From Oscillospiraceae bacterium (GTDB lineage Bacteria > Bacillota > Clostridia > Oscillospirales > UBA929): 11,536 nt of DNA. The stretch covers positions 1 to 11,536 of the forward strand of contig WRLJ01000032.1 in NCBI GenBank assembly GCA_009777685.1, written 5' to 3'. Both the position numbers and the translations under genes were made by a program. The notes beneath the pieces were generated by a model. The model was not told the DNA's origin. It ran no database searches and saw nothing but the letters and a program-made list of their open reading frames with translations. This document shows positions 1 to 8,100 of the stretch, piece after piece. Each line of letters opens with the position of its first letter. Within the stretch, counting starts at the first letter, position 1.

Positions 1-3000
1 CATCGTCTTTTCCCTCTTGTTCGCCGCCGTTACTTACAGCAGCATTACCAAACATAGCTCTGACAGACGCTTCGCTGAAATCATCCAGCACGATGTCTTC
101 CCAGAACGTCACGGTTACGACTACGTCGTCTCCGGCTTCGGAGGTGTACGTGATCGTTCCGGTCGCGCCCTCATCGCCCGCGATTACGCCGGTGTGCGTG
201 GTATCTCCGTTGGAGTCCGTCGCGGTCAGTGTACCGGAGGAGGCTCCGCCAACCGTCAGGCCTTCGGCGACCCAGTCAACTTCATCGTCGGCAAGCCCGA
301 GGCCTTCAAAGAGAACGGTTACGGTGATGGTTTCTGTCTCGCCGGAGAGGAAGCCCTCAAAGGTGTCCTCGTCCACTTCGATACCCGAGGCGACATACTT
401 GGTGCCCTTGCTGATGGCCACGATGTCCAGGACATTGGCGCGGGCGCCGGTGCCGTAGGTATAGTTGGCGATGTAGTCGTCCTTCAGGCGGCTGATGCTG
501 CTGGCCTCGGCGGCGCTGACAAACTGGCCGCCTTCCACGTCAACAAAGATGGTGTTCGCGTCATAGGCCTTCCAGCCTACTTTGCCGCCCAGGTTCAGCG
601 CGCTGATCCCCAGATTGAACTCCAGGACGCCCGGTCCGACGCCATTCTGCAGTCCAGCGAGGCGGTTTACAGCGGTGACCTTTCCGCCGGTCATGGTCGG
701 CGTATAGATCATGCCCTTCTTGAAGCCCACGGTGAGTGCGTTTTCAAAGACGCTGAGCGCGCCGTCGGCGGTGTACAGCGGGTCTTTGACGCCGCCCTTG
801 GAGATCGGGGTGATCACGCCGCGAATCTTGCTGGCGTCTTCGCCCGGGACCTGCGTGTAGCCGTCGGCCAGAGCCACGAACCAGTCGCCCGCGGCGCCGG
901 AGCCGCCGTCATACAGCCCGCCGGTGTTGATGAGCGCTATGCGCGTGATGAAGCCGGCCGCGGTGTTGTCCACGTTTCCGTTCGGAAGCTGCGAGATATA
1001 CACCACGTCGAGCGCACCCTCCAGAATCGCGGGAACCCTTTGTCCCTCGTACACGGTGTACCTGCCGTCCACTTTGACGAAGGTGACGGTGTCCGCGGTG
1101 AGGAACTTGCCGGCCAGGGCCGTGGCGGACAGTCTGTACTGTGTGGTGGTGGCCAGCAGGGTGGCCGTGTCGGTGTCCACACCCACGTCGATTTCCTTCA
1201 GGGTAATCGTGCCGTTGGTGTTGAGTTCATACGCCCACAGCGTGTCGTCGAGGAGTGTCTTAGCGTTGAATTGATCCGACGATCCGAAATAGTAGACGTC
1301 CTCGCCGGCATCGACGGAATCCGCGCCGTATTGACCGGCTGAGAGGCTGCCGCCGTGGACCTTCGTCGCGTTGCCGCCGCCGGCCAGCTGCTTGATGTTG
1401 TCAAGCCGGTAGGTGCCGTCCTGACCGTCGGTGAACAGGACATTGACCAGGACATAGTTGCCGATCGTGTCGGTCGCGAAGTCATACGCGTCAATGATTA
1501 GACGCGCCATTTTGACTACCGCGTAGACATCGGGGGCGGCGGGGGCGGCGTCGGGATTCTTCCCGTACACAACCGCGCCTTCCCACAGGTAGAGGATGAC
1601 GGTCTTGTTGACATCATAGGTGCCGCCCGAGAAGTTAGCCAGAGCGCTGGTCACCTTAGCTGTCTGATAGGTGCTGACCGCGCCGGCCACGTCCACGGAG
1701 AGAGAGCTGTAGCTGATGGGTCTGGCCGTGACTTTGCCTTCGACCGGAGCATCCAGCTTGCGGAGCATGTAGCGGATGTTCGCGGCGGCCGCCGAGCCCA
1801 TCCAGTCGAACTTGGCAAACAGGACGAGGTCGCCCTTCGCGGAGCTGTCGCCCAGGAAGCGGGAGCCGGCGATGTCGTTAGCCAAATCATTGCCGCTTCC
1901 GGTGCCGGTGCTGACGCTCACGTTGCCGTTGTTGGCCACGTTGGTGATGTTGGCGAAGGTGTAGGTCTCAATAAAGACGGCCGTAACCTTGCTTCCCTTG
2001 ACCACGACACGCAGAAGGTCTCCGGCGGTGTTTTCAGGGACCTGCCAGTAGAACGAGTCGGCATTCACAGCTGTCGCGTTGCCGCCCGCCGGAGAATAGT
2101 TCCGGTACACCGGATAATTCCCGAGGGTGGTGTTGCCGCTGGGATATACCGTGTTGTAAGGCTCCAGGCCCGACACGCCGGTGATGGTTCTGAGGGCGTC
2201 GCGGCGCGCGTCGTCGTTGCCCGAAATGCCCGCGTAGGTCTCAAACACTTCGTCCAGATACTCAAAGCTGAACGCCTGTGTGATCTCGCCGCCGGCGGGC
2301 ACACGGTAGGTGATCTTCACGCTGCGGCCGACGTCCTTGCGGGTGACGCCGTACTGCGTGGTCAGAGCCGCGGACAGATCGTACACATGGCCCAAGGCGA
2401 TGTCGGAGGGCTTCTGAACGACATAGTTGGGGCCGCTCTTGAGGGTGATGTCAGCCAGCTTGGCCTTGCCGCTGTTGGCGGGGTTGCCGCCGGCCATGTT
2501 GACTTCAGTGCCGTCCGCGTAGAGAACAAATTCCGCTTCGGCGAAGCCGAACTTGTTGATCAGCAGCGACCAGGGATCGTTGGTGCCGCCCAAACCGAAC
2601 ACGTTGTCCTGGCCGGTGCGATAGCGCTCGCCGGTGATGATCGCGTAGCGGATTTGCTGTGCGCTGATGAAGTAGTTGTTGAGCAGGCAGGCCTCGGCGC
2701 GGTTCAGCACGCCGGCCGTGTCCAGTGTCAGCAGATTGCCGAACAGACCCAGCTCATGGGCGAGGCTGATGACAAAGCGCTGCGCCGTGCCGTCCCAGGA
2801 CAGGGCATCGAGGCCTTCCAGGTCGGTGCGGAGGCCCAGGGCCTTCATGACGACCAGCAGGCCTTCTTCAATGGTGATGAGGGAATCCGGGGCGAGCTTG
2901 TTCTCGCCGGTGCCCGCGAACAGACCGGTCACACCGGCCCAGTTGGCGTAGCCGTATCCCCAGTGACCGCTGCCGATGTCCGCAAAATACGGCTGCATCT

Positions 3001-3313
3001 GCGAGTACACGGTGGAGATGCTCGCGCCGCCGTTCATGCTGATGTACAGCATCGCGGCGAACTGGATGCGCGTATACTGCGCGTCCAGATGCAGTTCGCC
3101 GGTCGATCCGTCGCCCTTGACGACGCCGAGGTCGAGCATGAACTGCACGGCGTTTGCGTAGACGTCCTCCAGATCGCCGTACTGCGCCAGCAAAGTGGCG
3201 CTTTTGGCGGCATCCGGCGCGTCTTCGATGGTGTTCGCGCTCGCAAACGAGCCGACCGAAAGCACCATCGCCGTTGCCAGCATTAACGCCAGCAGCTTCT
3301 TGAGATTTCTCAT
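1..3313 (-). CDS. SLH-domain S-layer-like surface protein, silent copy (3' end cut by window)
   Basis: The frame is open for 1104 codons from the ATG at 3313 to the window edge, so the C-terminus is missing. Residues 1-26 form a signal peptide (MRNLKKLLALML, then a hydrophobic core, cleavage after ASA). Three SLH-like modules follow at about 46-93, 109-158 and 177-215; the recognisable cores are YTRIQFA and LNRAEA, both degenerate forms of TRAE. SLH modules bind pyruvylated cell-wall polymer, so the protein should sit on the cell surface. The rest is a long Thr/Gly/Asp-rich, beta-rich region ending in an Ig-like stretch; I recognise no enzyme domain. The signal-peptide DNA is nearly identical to that of the divergent gene at 5075, but the mature proteins differ strongly. 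Upstream there is no Shine-Dalgarno (ATTATGGGG replaces TTAAGGAGG) and no convincing minus-strand promoter, so the gene is probably not expressed in this orientation. Confidence 0.9.
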   Translation of the reverse strand, partial: MRNLKKLLALMLATAMVLSVGSFASANTIEDAPDAAKSATLLAQYGDLEDVYANAVQFMLDLGVVKGDGSTGELHLDAQYTRIQFAAMLYISMNGGASISTVYSQMQPYFADIGSGHWGYGYANWAGVTGLFAGTGENKLAPDSLITIEEGLLVVMKALGLRTDLEGLDALSWDGTAQRFVISLAHELGLFGNLLTLDTAGVLNRAEACLLNNYFISAQQIRYAIITGERYRTGQDNVFGLGGTNDPWSLLINKFGFAEAEFVLYADGTEVNMAGGNPANSGKAKLADITLKSGPNYVVQKPSDIALGHVYDLSAALTTQYGVTRKDVGRSVKITYRVPAGGEITQAFSFEYLDEVFETYAGISGNDDARRDALRTITGVSGLEPYNTVYPSGNTTLGNYPVYRNYSPAGGNATAVNADSFYWQVPENTAGDLLRVVVKGSKVTAVFIETYTFANITNVANNGNVSVSTGTGSGNDLANDIAGSRFLGDSSAKGDLVLFAKFDWMGSAAAANIRYMLRKLDAPVEGKVTARPISYSSLSVDVAGAVSTYQTAKVTSALANFSGGTYDVNKTVILYLWEGAVVYGKNPDAAPAAPDVYAVVKMARLIIDAYDFATDTIGNYVLVNVLFTDGQDGTYRLDNIKQLAGGGNATKVHGGSLSAGQYGADSVDAGEDVYYFGSSDQFNAKTLLDDTLWAYELNTNGTITLKEIDVGVDTDTATLLATTTQYRLSATALAGKFLTADTVTFVKVDGRYTVYEGQRVPAILEGALDVVYISQLPNGNVDNTAAGFITRIALINTGGLYDGGSGAAGDWFVALADGYTQVPGEDASKIRGVITPISKGGVKDPLYTADGALSVFENALTVGFKKGMIYTPTMTGGKVTAVNRLAGLQNGVGPGVLEFNLGISALNLGGKVGWKAYDANTIFVDVEGGQFVSAAEASSISRLKDDYIANYTYGTGARANVLDIVAISKGTKYVASGIEVDEDTFEGFLSGETETITVTVLFEGLGLADDEVDWVAEGLTVGGASSGTLTATDSNGDTTHTGVIAGDEGATGTITYTSEAGDDVVVTVTFWEDIVLDDFSEASVRAMFGNAAVSNGGEQEGKDD

Positions 3314-3326
3314 GGGGCTATGTACC
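3255..3326 (-). repeat. Left 72-bp inverted repeat over the SLH gene start
   Basis: Read on the minus strand, this stretch is base-for-base identical to 5062-5133. It begins GGTACATAGCCCCATG, includes the start codon and runs through most of the signal-peptide codons. Similarity continues with two mismatches to 3234 and then stops, and it also stops abruptly upstream of GGTACAT. Position p on the right maps to 8388-p on the left. Exact identity, including third codon positions, beside divergent mature regions suggests recombination keeps the copies the same. Confidence 0.95.
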
Positions 3327-3330
3327 CCAT
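3312..3330. other. Candidate recombinase crossover site, left copy
   Basis: A palindrome ATGGGG-CTATGTA-CCCCAT has 6-bp arms around a 7-bp asymmetric centre (3318-3324), the layout expected of a tyrosine-recombinase core site. It sits at the outer edge of the 72-bp repeat, a few bases before the left SLH start codon. The matching right site (5058-5076) has the same centre (TACATAG on the plus strand) and the same gene-side arm, but an imperfect segment-side arm where the Shine-Dalgarno lies. This role is inferred from layout only. Confidence 0.5.
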
Positions 3331-3338
3331 AATGTCTC

Positions 3339-3368
3339 TTGACTTTCCAGCCCGGGAAGCGTTACAAT
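3339..3368 (+). promoter_or_regulatory. Sigma-A promoter of the recombinase gene
   Basis: TTGACT (3339-3344), an 18-bp spacer and TACAAT (3363-3368) point towards the recombinase. The promoter lies inside the putative invertible segment, so it would travel with the gene and give expression in both orientations. The leader to the ATG is about 95 nt. Confidence 0.7.
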
Positions 3369-3469
3369 AACAAGTGCCGGCGGAGGTCAGGAAGTTTACA
3401 GGATTCCCGATTCTTATAATTATCCTTACAATTCGACCGGAAAAAATTATTATTTTGGAGGAAAACACC

Positions 3470-4729
3470 ATGCCAAGACGTGCCAACGGAGAAGGCTCCG
3501 TCCGGCAGCTGAAAAACGGCTCGTGGGAGGCGCGCATCATGTGCGGCTTCCGCCCGGACGGCAAGCCCAGAATCAAGACCTTCACCGCCGGAAAGCGCTC
3601 GGTCGTCGCCCGGCGGCTGGCCGACTTCATCGCGGGGGAGAAGAAAGCGCGGCAGACCTGCCGCCTGCCGCTCGGGGAGTGGCTGGAGACCTGGTTGGAC
3701 GAATACGTCGCCCGCCGCCTGCGGACCAGCACGCGCACCTCCTACGAGAACATCATCCGCAACCAGATTCTCCCGCGTCTCGGGGCGACGCGGCTGCACG
3801 AGCTGCGGCGGGAGGAGGTCGAGGCGTTCTACGCCGCCCTGCTGGAGGGCGGGCGCGCCGATGGCCGGGGCGGCCTGAGCCGCAAGACCGTCCGGAACGT
3901 CCACATCGTTCTGCACCGCGCGCTGGAGGCCGCCGCCGAACGCGAGCTGATCGGGAAAAATCCCGCCGCCGCCGCCGCGATGCCCGGCCGCCGGGGCGCG
4001 CCGGAAACGCGCTCGGCGGAGGTGCTGACGCTGGAGGAACAGCGCGCCCTGACCGCGCGATGCGGGCCGGACGCCTGCGGCACGGCGGTTGTGACCGCTC
4101 TCAGCACGGGCCTGCGGATGGGGGAGCTGCTGGGGCTGCGCTGGGCCGATATCGACTTCGCGGCGCGGACCGTCAGCGTGCGGCGGCAGCTCGCGCGGCT
4201 GCGGGACTACTCGCCGCAGGCCGGAACGCGGACGCGCCTGCGGCTGGAGGAGGGGGCCAAGACGGAGGCGGGCCTGCGCGTCATCCCCGTCGACGAGAGC
4301 CTGTGCGGGCGTCTGCTGGCGTGGCGGGCGCGGCAGGCGGCCGAGGCGGCTGAGGCGGCCGGGGCGGAAGCGGGATACGCGCCCGAACGGCGGCGCGGGC
4401 GCAGAGCCGGGCCCGACCTCCACGCGCCGGAGGACATGGTGTTCACCGCGCCGGGCCGCGCCTTTCTGGACCCGGCGACGTTCCGCTACCACTACCGGCT
4501 GATGCTGAAGGCGGCGGGGGCACGGCCCCTGAGCATCCACGCCCTGCGCCACACCTTCGCCACGCGCGCGCTGGAGGCCGGGGTTCCCGTGCGGGCCGTC
4601 AGCAGCCTGCTGGGACACGCGGCCAGCCAGATCACGATGGACATCTACAGCCATGTCCTGCCCGCGTTTCAGGCCGAGGCGGTCAGCCGGATCGCGGGGT
4701 ATATCGCGGGAGAGACGACGGCCCCGTAA
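3470..4729 (+). CDS. Tyrosine recombinase (phage integrase family), likely DNA invertase for the SLH switch
   Basis: A 419-residue site-specific recombinase of the lambda/Tn916 integrase type. The AP2-like arm-binding N-terminus covers about 8-45 (GEGSVRQLKNGSWEARI), the SAM-like core-binding domain about 65-160 and the catalytic domain about 185-405. All active-site residues are visible: R216 (STGLRMGELLGLRW), K264 (AKTEAGLR), H357 and R360 (HALRHTF), H383 (LLGHAA) and the nucleophile Y393 (MDIYSHV). The ATG at 3470 is chosen because GGAGG sits 8 nt upstream; the frame is open upstream but encodes only A/T-rich leader. It stands alone between two divergent SLH genes inside a 72-bp inverted repeat, which suggests inversion rather than integration. 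The sequence is very GC-rich with Ala/Arg-heavy coding. It lacks the short XerC/XerD form. A remnant integrase of a lost element is the main alternative. Confidence 0.93.
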   Translation: MPRRANGEGSVRQLKNGSWEARIMCGFRPDGKPRIKTFTAGKRSVVARRLADFIAGEKKARQTCRLPLGEWLETWLDEYVARRLRTSTRTSYENIIRNQILPRLGATRLHELRREEVEAFYAALLEGGRADGRGGLSRKTVRNVHIVLHRALEAAAERELIGKNPAAAAAMPGRRGAPETRSAEVLTLEEQRALTARCGPDACGTAVVTALSTGLRMGELLGLRWADIDFAARTVSVRRQLARLRDYSPQAGTRTRLRLEEGAKTEAGLRVIPVDESLCGRLLAWRARQAAEAAEAAGAEAGYAPERRRGRRAGPDLHAPEDMVFTAPGRAFLDPATFRYHYRLMLKAAGARPLSIHALRHTFATRALEAGVPVRAVSSLLGHAASQITMDIYSHVLPAFQAEAVSRIAGYIAGETTAP

Positions 4730-4765
4730 CCTTACAATCGGCATGATAATATAAAAGGAGACACG

Positions 4766-4786
4766 CGCCGCAAGGGCGGTTTTTTT
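4766..4786 (+). terminator. Short intrinsic terminator after the recombinase gene
   Basis: CCGC-AAGG-GCGG followed by seven T lies 37 nt after the stop codon. The stem is only 4 bp plus a G-T pair, so it may be leaky. It would keep recombinase transcription apart from the strong promoter at 4959. Confidence 0.5.
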
Positions 4787-4791
4787 ATGCC

Positions 4792-4912
4792 CCATTGGCA
4801 ATTGATAATTGACAGATGGCAATTGCCGATTGACAGGACGGCCCCCGGGCTCCGCGCCCGCCGTTCCTGGCCTGCCCCCGATTGCCAGTTGTCCATTGTG
4901 GATTGCCAATGG
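4792..4912. repeat. Non-coding stretch of degenerate inverted and direct ATTGCCAATTG-type repeats
   Basis: An 11-bp exact inverted repeat CCATTGGCAAT (4792-4802) and ATTGCCAATGG (4902-4912) encloses several degenerate units such as ATGGCAATTG, GATTGACAG and GATTGCCAGTTG around a GC-rich centre. No gene is visible. Similar strings occur as dispersed non-coding repeats in Clostridia. Here they fill the gap between the recombinase and the SLH promoter, so accessory protein binding is possible but unproven. Confidence 0.6.
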
Positions 4913-4924
4913 CCGATCCGCGCT

Positions 4925-4944
4925 TTGTTACACCTGTGTTACAA
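4925..4944. promoter_or_regulatory. Near-perfect palindrome upstream of the SLH promoter (candidate operator)
   Basis: The sequence is TTGTTACAC-CT-GTGTTACAA. The 9-bp arms pair at 8 of 9 positions, and it can also be read as two TGTTACA direct repeats 11 bp apart, one helical turn. It ends 14 bp before the -35 box, a typical activator or repressor position. It lies within the invertible segment, so it would move with the promoter. Confidence 0.45.
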
Positions 4945-4958
4945 ATGACCCGTAGCGC

Positions 4959-4987
4959 TTGACGGGGTTGAGAATGGGGTTTATACT
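4959..4987 (+). promoter_or_regulatory. Strong outward sigma-A promoter for the active SLH gene
   Basis: TTGACG (4959-4964), a 17-bp spacer and TATACT (4982-4987) face the right SLH gene, giving a leader of about 80 nt. GGGGAAC (4988-4994) and GTTCCCC (5031-5037) could close a hairpin near the 5' end of the mRNA; S-layer mRNAs are often stabilised by such leaders. No equivalent promoter faces the left SLH gene. Confidence 0.85.
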
Positions 4988-5056
4988 GGGGAACGTACTC
5001 AAAAGGGCGGAGTGGGCCCGTCTTCAGGCGGTTCCCCGCAAACGTCCAAATATTTT

Positions 5057-5063
5057 AAGGAGG
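5057..5063 (+). promoter_or_regulatory. AAGGAGG ribosome binding site straddling the repeat boundary
   Basis: AAGGAGG lies 11 nt before the ATG at 5075. Only its last GG belongs to the 72-bp repeat; the rest lies in the unique segment. The left gene has ATTATGGGG at this place. Recombination within the repeat would therefore move both promoter and RBS from one gene to the other. Confidence 0.85.
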
Positions 5064-5133
5064 TACATAGCCCCATGAGAAATCTCAAGAAGCTGCTGGC
5101 GTTAATGCTGGCAACGGCGATGGTGCTTTCGGT
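5062..5133 (+). repeat. Right 72-bp inverted repeat over the SLH gene start
   Basis: Exact partner of 3255-3326 in opposite orientation. The outer edge is GGTACATAGCCCC, with the proposed crossover centre TACATAG at 5064-5070, followed by the start codon and the signal-peptide codons. After 5133 identity falls to two mismatches in 21 bases up to 5154 and then ends at the signal-peptide cleavage region. Confidence 0.95.
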
Positions 5134-8100
5134 TGGCTCGATTGCGAGCGCGAAGCCCGTCTCGGAGTTCTCGGATTACGAGAGCTACAAGGACATCAGC
5201 GCGGATTACCTCGCGTCCACCCAACTGCTGGTGGACCTCGGCGCGGTCATCGGAGGAGGCGGCGATACGCTGAATCTGAACGGTACGCTGACCCGCGCGG
5301 AAATGGCGACCATTCTGTATCGCCTGATGAACGCATTCGACATGCCCGCGGGCGTGAAGTCCAGCATGGACAAGCTGGAAATCTTCACCGACGTCGCGCC
5401 GGGCACGTGGTTTGCCCCGTTCGTCAACTGGGCCAGCACGCTGGGCTACATGAGCGGCAAGGGCAACAACCAGTTCGCGCCATACGACCTCGTGACGGGC
5501 ATTGAGGCCGTGGTTCTGATGAGCCGCATCCTCGGGCTGCGCCCCGAGCTGGACGCCGATTTCGTAGGCAAGCTGGACTGGGCGCAGATGTTCCCGCTGG
5601 CGATGCTGAAATCCCAGCTGCTGTTCAACATCCCCGGCAAGTTTGACGGCGACCTGACCGAGGCGCTGACACGCGGCGAGATTTTCCACATCTTCAAGGC
5701 CGCGCTGGACGCCTACCCGATCCTGTCCTACAATGACAGGGGAATCCCGCTGCAGGCGCAGAACATTATGAATACCATCGCTTACACGCAGGGCGAGCTG
5801 GTGTACGCCTACACGAAAGTCACCGGCACCATCATCGCCAACGAGTTCATCCACACCAAGGTGGTTATAAACACCGCAGACAGCGCCTACCGTATCGGCA
5901 AGCCCATGCCCGACCCCGGCTACTCCGTCGCCAAGGCCGGCAAGTACACGGTCGAGGCCAGCGTGCCGGTTTATCCCGGGCCGGTACCTACGCTCAAGAC
6001 CTTCGACTTTGATCTTCCCGCCGGATGCGACAGCTATCTGGACAAGTATGAGCTGCTGAACGTGGAAGTGTATTTCTACGCCAAGCTGAACAACAACGGC
6101 ACCATCGCCGAGCTGTACGGCCTTCCGTCCGACACCGGCAACACCGCGCGCGGCGGCTATAGCAACGCCACCAGCGCCGGCGGCGACGGCACCAACCCCG
6201 GAAGCAACGGCCTATGGCGGGTTGCCTTCGACATCGGCGGCACACGCGCCTTCGACAATGAGGCCCCGTTGTTCCTGAACGGCAGAGTGGCCGACAACAC
6301 ATGGGGTGACCTTAACCCCAGCCTGAGCGACTGGAAGGGCGTTATGCGCGCTGATCAGGGCCGCAACACGAAAACCGGCACCTCGATCATCTATGCGTTC
6401 AACCAGTACCCCGTCAAGGTCCATGAAGTCAAGGACAACAGCATCGTATTCGCGCCGCTGGGCACAAACCAAACCAGCAGCTACACCGGCCCGTGGGTTG
6501 ACACCGCAGGAACCCTGCTGTCGAACACCCGCCGCGAGATCGCTCTGGACGACATCCTGGAGGGCGCGGACCTCGTCGCGGCCAGGGACGACATCGCCGG
6601 TCTGATTCCGGTTGGCAACGGCAAGTATGTCCTGACCGAGGCGACCAAGGTCGAGAACGTGACCATCAACGCGATCAGCATCTCCAACGCCTCCGGTGAA
6701 CGCACGATCAACGGCACATACAAGGTCAGCAAATCCACCCCGGGCGCGAATTTGGGCAGTCTGCTCATGCTCAATGCTAACAACGACGTGACCGCGAACG
6801 CGCTGGGCGGCCGGTACAACTTTGTGATCGTCGGCGGCTTTATCGTGGACGCCGAGTTCATCTCCGGGCTTGCGACGGGCATCGTCGTAGCCGCGCCCGC
6901 TGACGGCGCCACGGTCCGGATTATGGACGAAACAGGCGAAGTGACCACGTTTACCAGAAAGAACTCCGGCGAACTGCCCGCGCTCGTCGACCTGCCTGTG
7001 AACGTCCAAGGGGATCCCGTGGCGATCGTCTATCAGCTCTCGGAAGACGGGACGACCGCGACCCTCCAGCTGGCCACGGCGCAAGTGATCGAGCTGGACA
7101 ACACCTTTGACTACAACGCCAGCGACGCGCCGAATATCATCTTCCCCAGCGAGGGCAACAACGTCATCATCGGCACCAGCAACCTGTGGATATTCACCTA
7201 CAGGGTTAGCAGCGGCAACATCTCGCTGGTTCCGGTCACCGGCCCGATCGCCGGCAAGAAGTCGGGGTCCAACAATACCTTCTGGAGAACGTCGGTGGCC
7301 CTGAACGGCAAGAACATCTTTGTCATCAACAACGCCGGCCTGACGGATCTGAACACCCGTCCCGACCCGCTGTACATCGCCCTGAGCGCGCTGGGCGGCA
7401 GCCGCTATGAGGACGGCAAGTACCAGCGCCAGCAGACGCTTTATAACATCATCGACCGGACGGAGCTGTCCGACTGGTGGTGGGAGAGCACCAGCACCAT
7501 CCCGAATACCTCCAACCCCATCCGGAACACCATCTTTGAGAGCGCGAACACGACCATCAGCTCTGTGAAGATCGGCGCCGCCCTGAACGAGCGCTATGAG
7601 TACGCGGTCGTGGATGCTCAGCGCATCAGCGGCAGCCTCTATCTCGACCTCACCGGCGCTCTTGAGATCATCCCCGAAGTCCCGGTCTTTAAGAAGGACA
7701 ACGGCAACTGGGTCCTGGGCGCGGCGAGCGACATCGGCGCCAGCGAGACGGAATCCGTGCTGGTTCTGAAATACGCCGAGACATGGGTAGACATGGCTCC
7801 CGCCGATTCAAACAAAGTGCTGGCCGTGTTCAAGGGCGGCACGCTCGGCGACCTGGGTCTGGAAAACAGGACCGATGAAGCGTCCGAGATCACCCTTGAG
7901 GGCACCCATACCACAATCTTTGATGACATCTTTGATGGCATCGAGGCTGGCACGTGGTTTAAGTTCACCGCTACCTTTGAGGTGACAACCGAAGGAACCC
8001 TGAAACTCCAGACTAAGGGTGGAAACTATAATCCGCAGACCCCCTCAAGCGGAGAGCTCGCCGACGGCACATACGAAGTGACCTGGATCGAACAAGTCGT

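Larger units (their letters stand above)
3325..5063. mobile_element. Putative invertible promoter segment carrying its own recombinase
   Basis: This segment of about 1.74 kb lies between the two inverted 72-bp repeats. It contains the recombinase promoter and gene, a terminator, a palindrome-rich spacer, and at its right end a consensus promoter and RBS facing outward into the right SLH gene. Flipping it across TACATAG would join that promoter and AAGGAGG to the left SLH gene and remove them from the right one, while the recombinase keeps its own promoter either way. There is no cargo, excisionase, relaxase or phage gene, so it does not look like an ordinary integrative element. A known parallel is the slpA/slpB switch of Lactobacillus acidophilus, where inversion at shared 5' ends changes the expressed S-layer gene. 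Inversion itself is inferred. Confidence 0.7.

Noticed and set aside
17..1342. Long open frame of 441 codons on the plus strand
   Set aside because: It is the opposite-strand shadow of the left SLH gene, whose minus-strand frame gives a signal peptide and SLH modules. The plus-strand product has no recognisable domain.
2387..3286. 299-codon plus-strand frame opposite the left SLH gene
   Set aside because: Shadow of the SLH-coding region; it has no ribosome binding site or family resemblance.
3374..3469. Upstream start for the recombinase
   Set aside because: The 32 extra codons are A/T-rich leader overlapping the RBS region; GGAGG 8 nt before the ATG at 3470 fixes the start.
3339..4729. Complete integrative element or prophage
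   Set aside because: No excisionase, conjugation, replication or phage gene is present, and the flanking repeats are inverted rather than direct as att sites would be.
4741..4790. Small gene start after the recombinase (AAAGGAG followed by ACACGC)
   Set aside because: The Shine-Dalgarno-like AAAGGAG has no start codon at a proper distance; the following bases form the terminator hairpin.
3362..4909. 515-codon minus-strand frame opposite the recombinase
   Set aside because: High GC content removes stop codons in this frame. The product is rich in Arg, Pro and Gln without domains, and the recombinase on the other strand has all its catalytic residues.
5012..5074. GTG start 21 codons upstream for the right SLH gene
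   Set aside because: It would put a non-secretory extension before the signal peptide and ignores the AAGGAGG before the ATG at 5075; the left copy also shares only the ATG start.
6212..7084. 290-codon minus-strand frame within the right SLH gene
   Set aside because: Opposite-strand shadow of a complete, well-supported protein.
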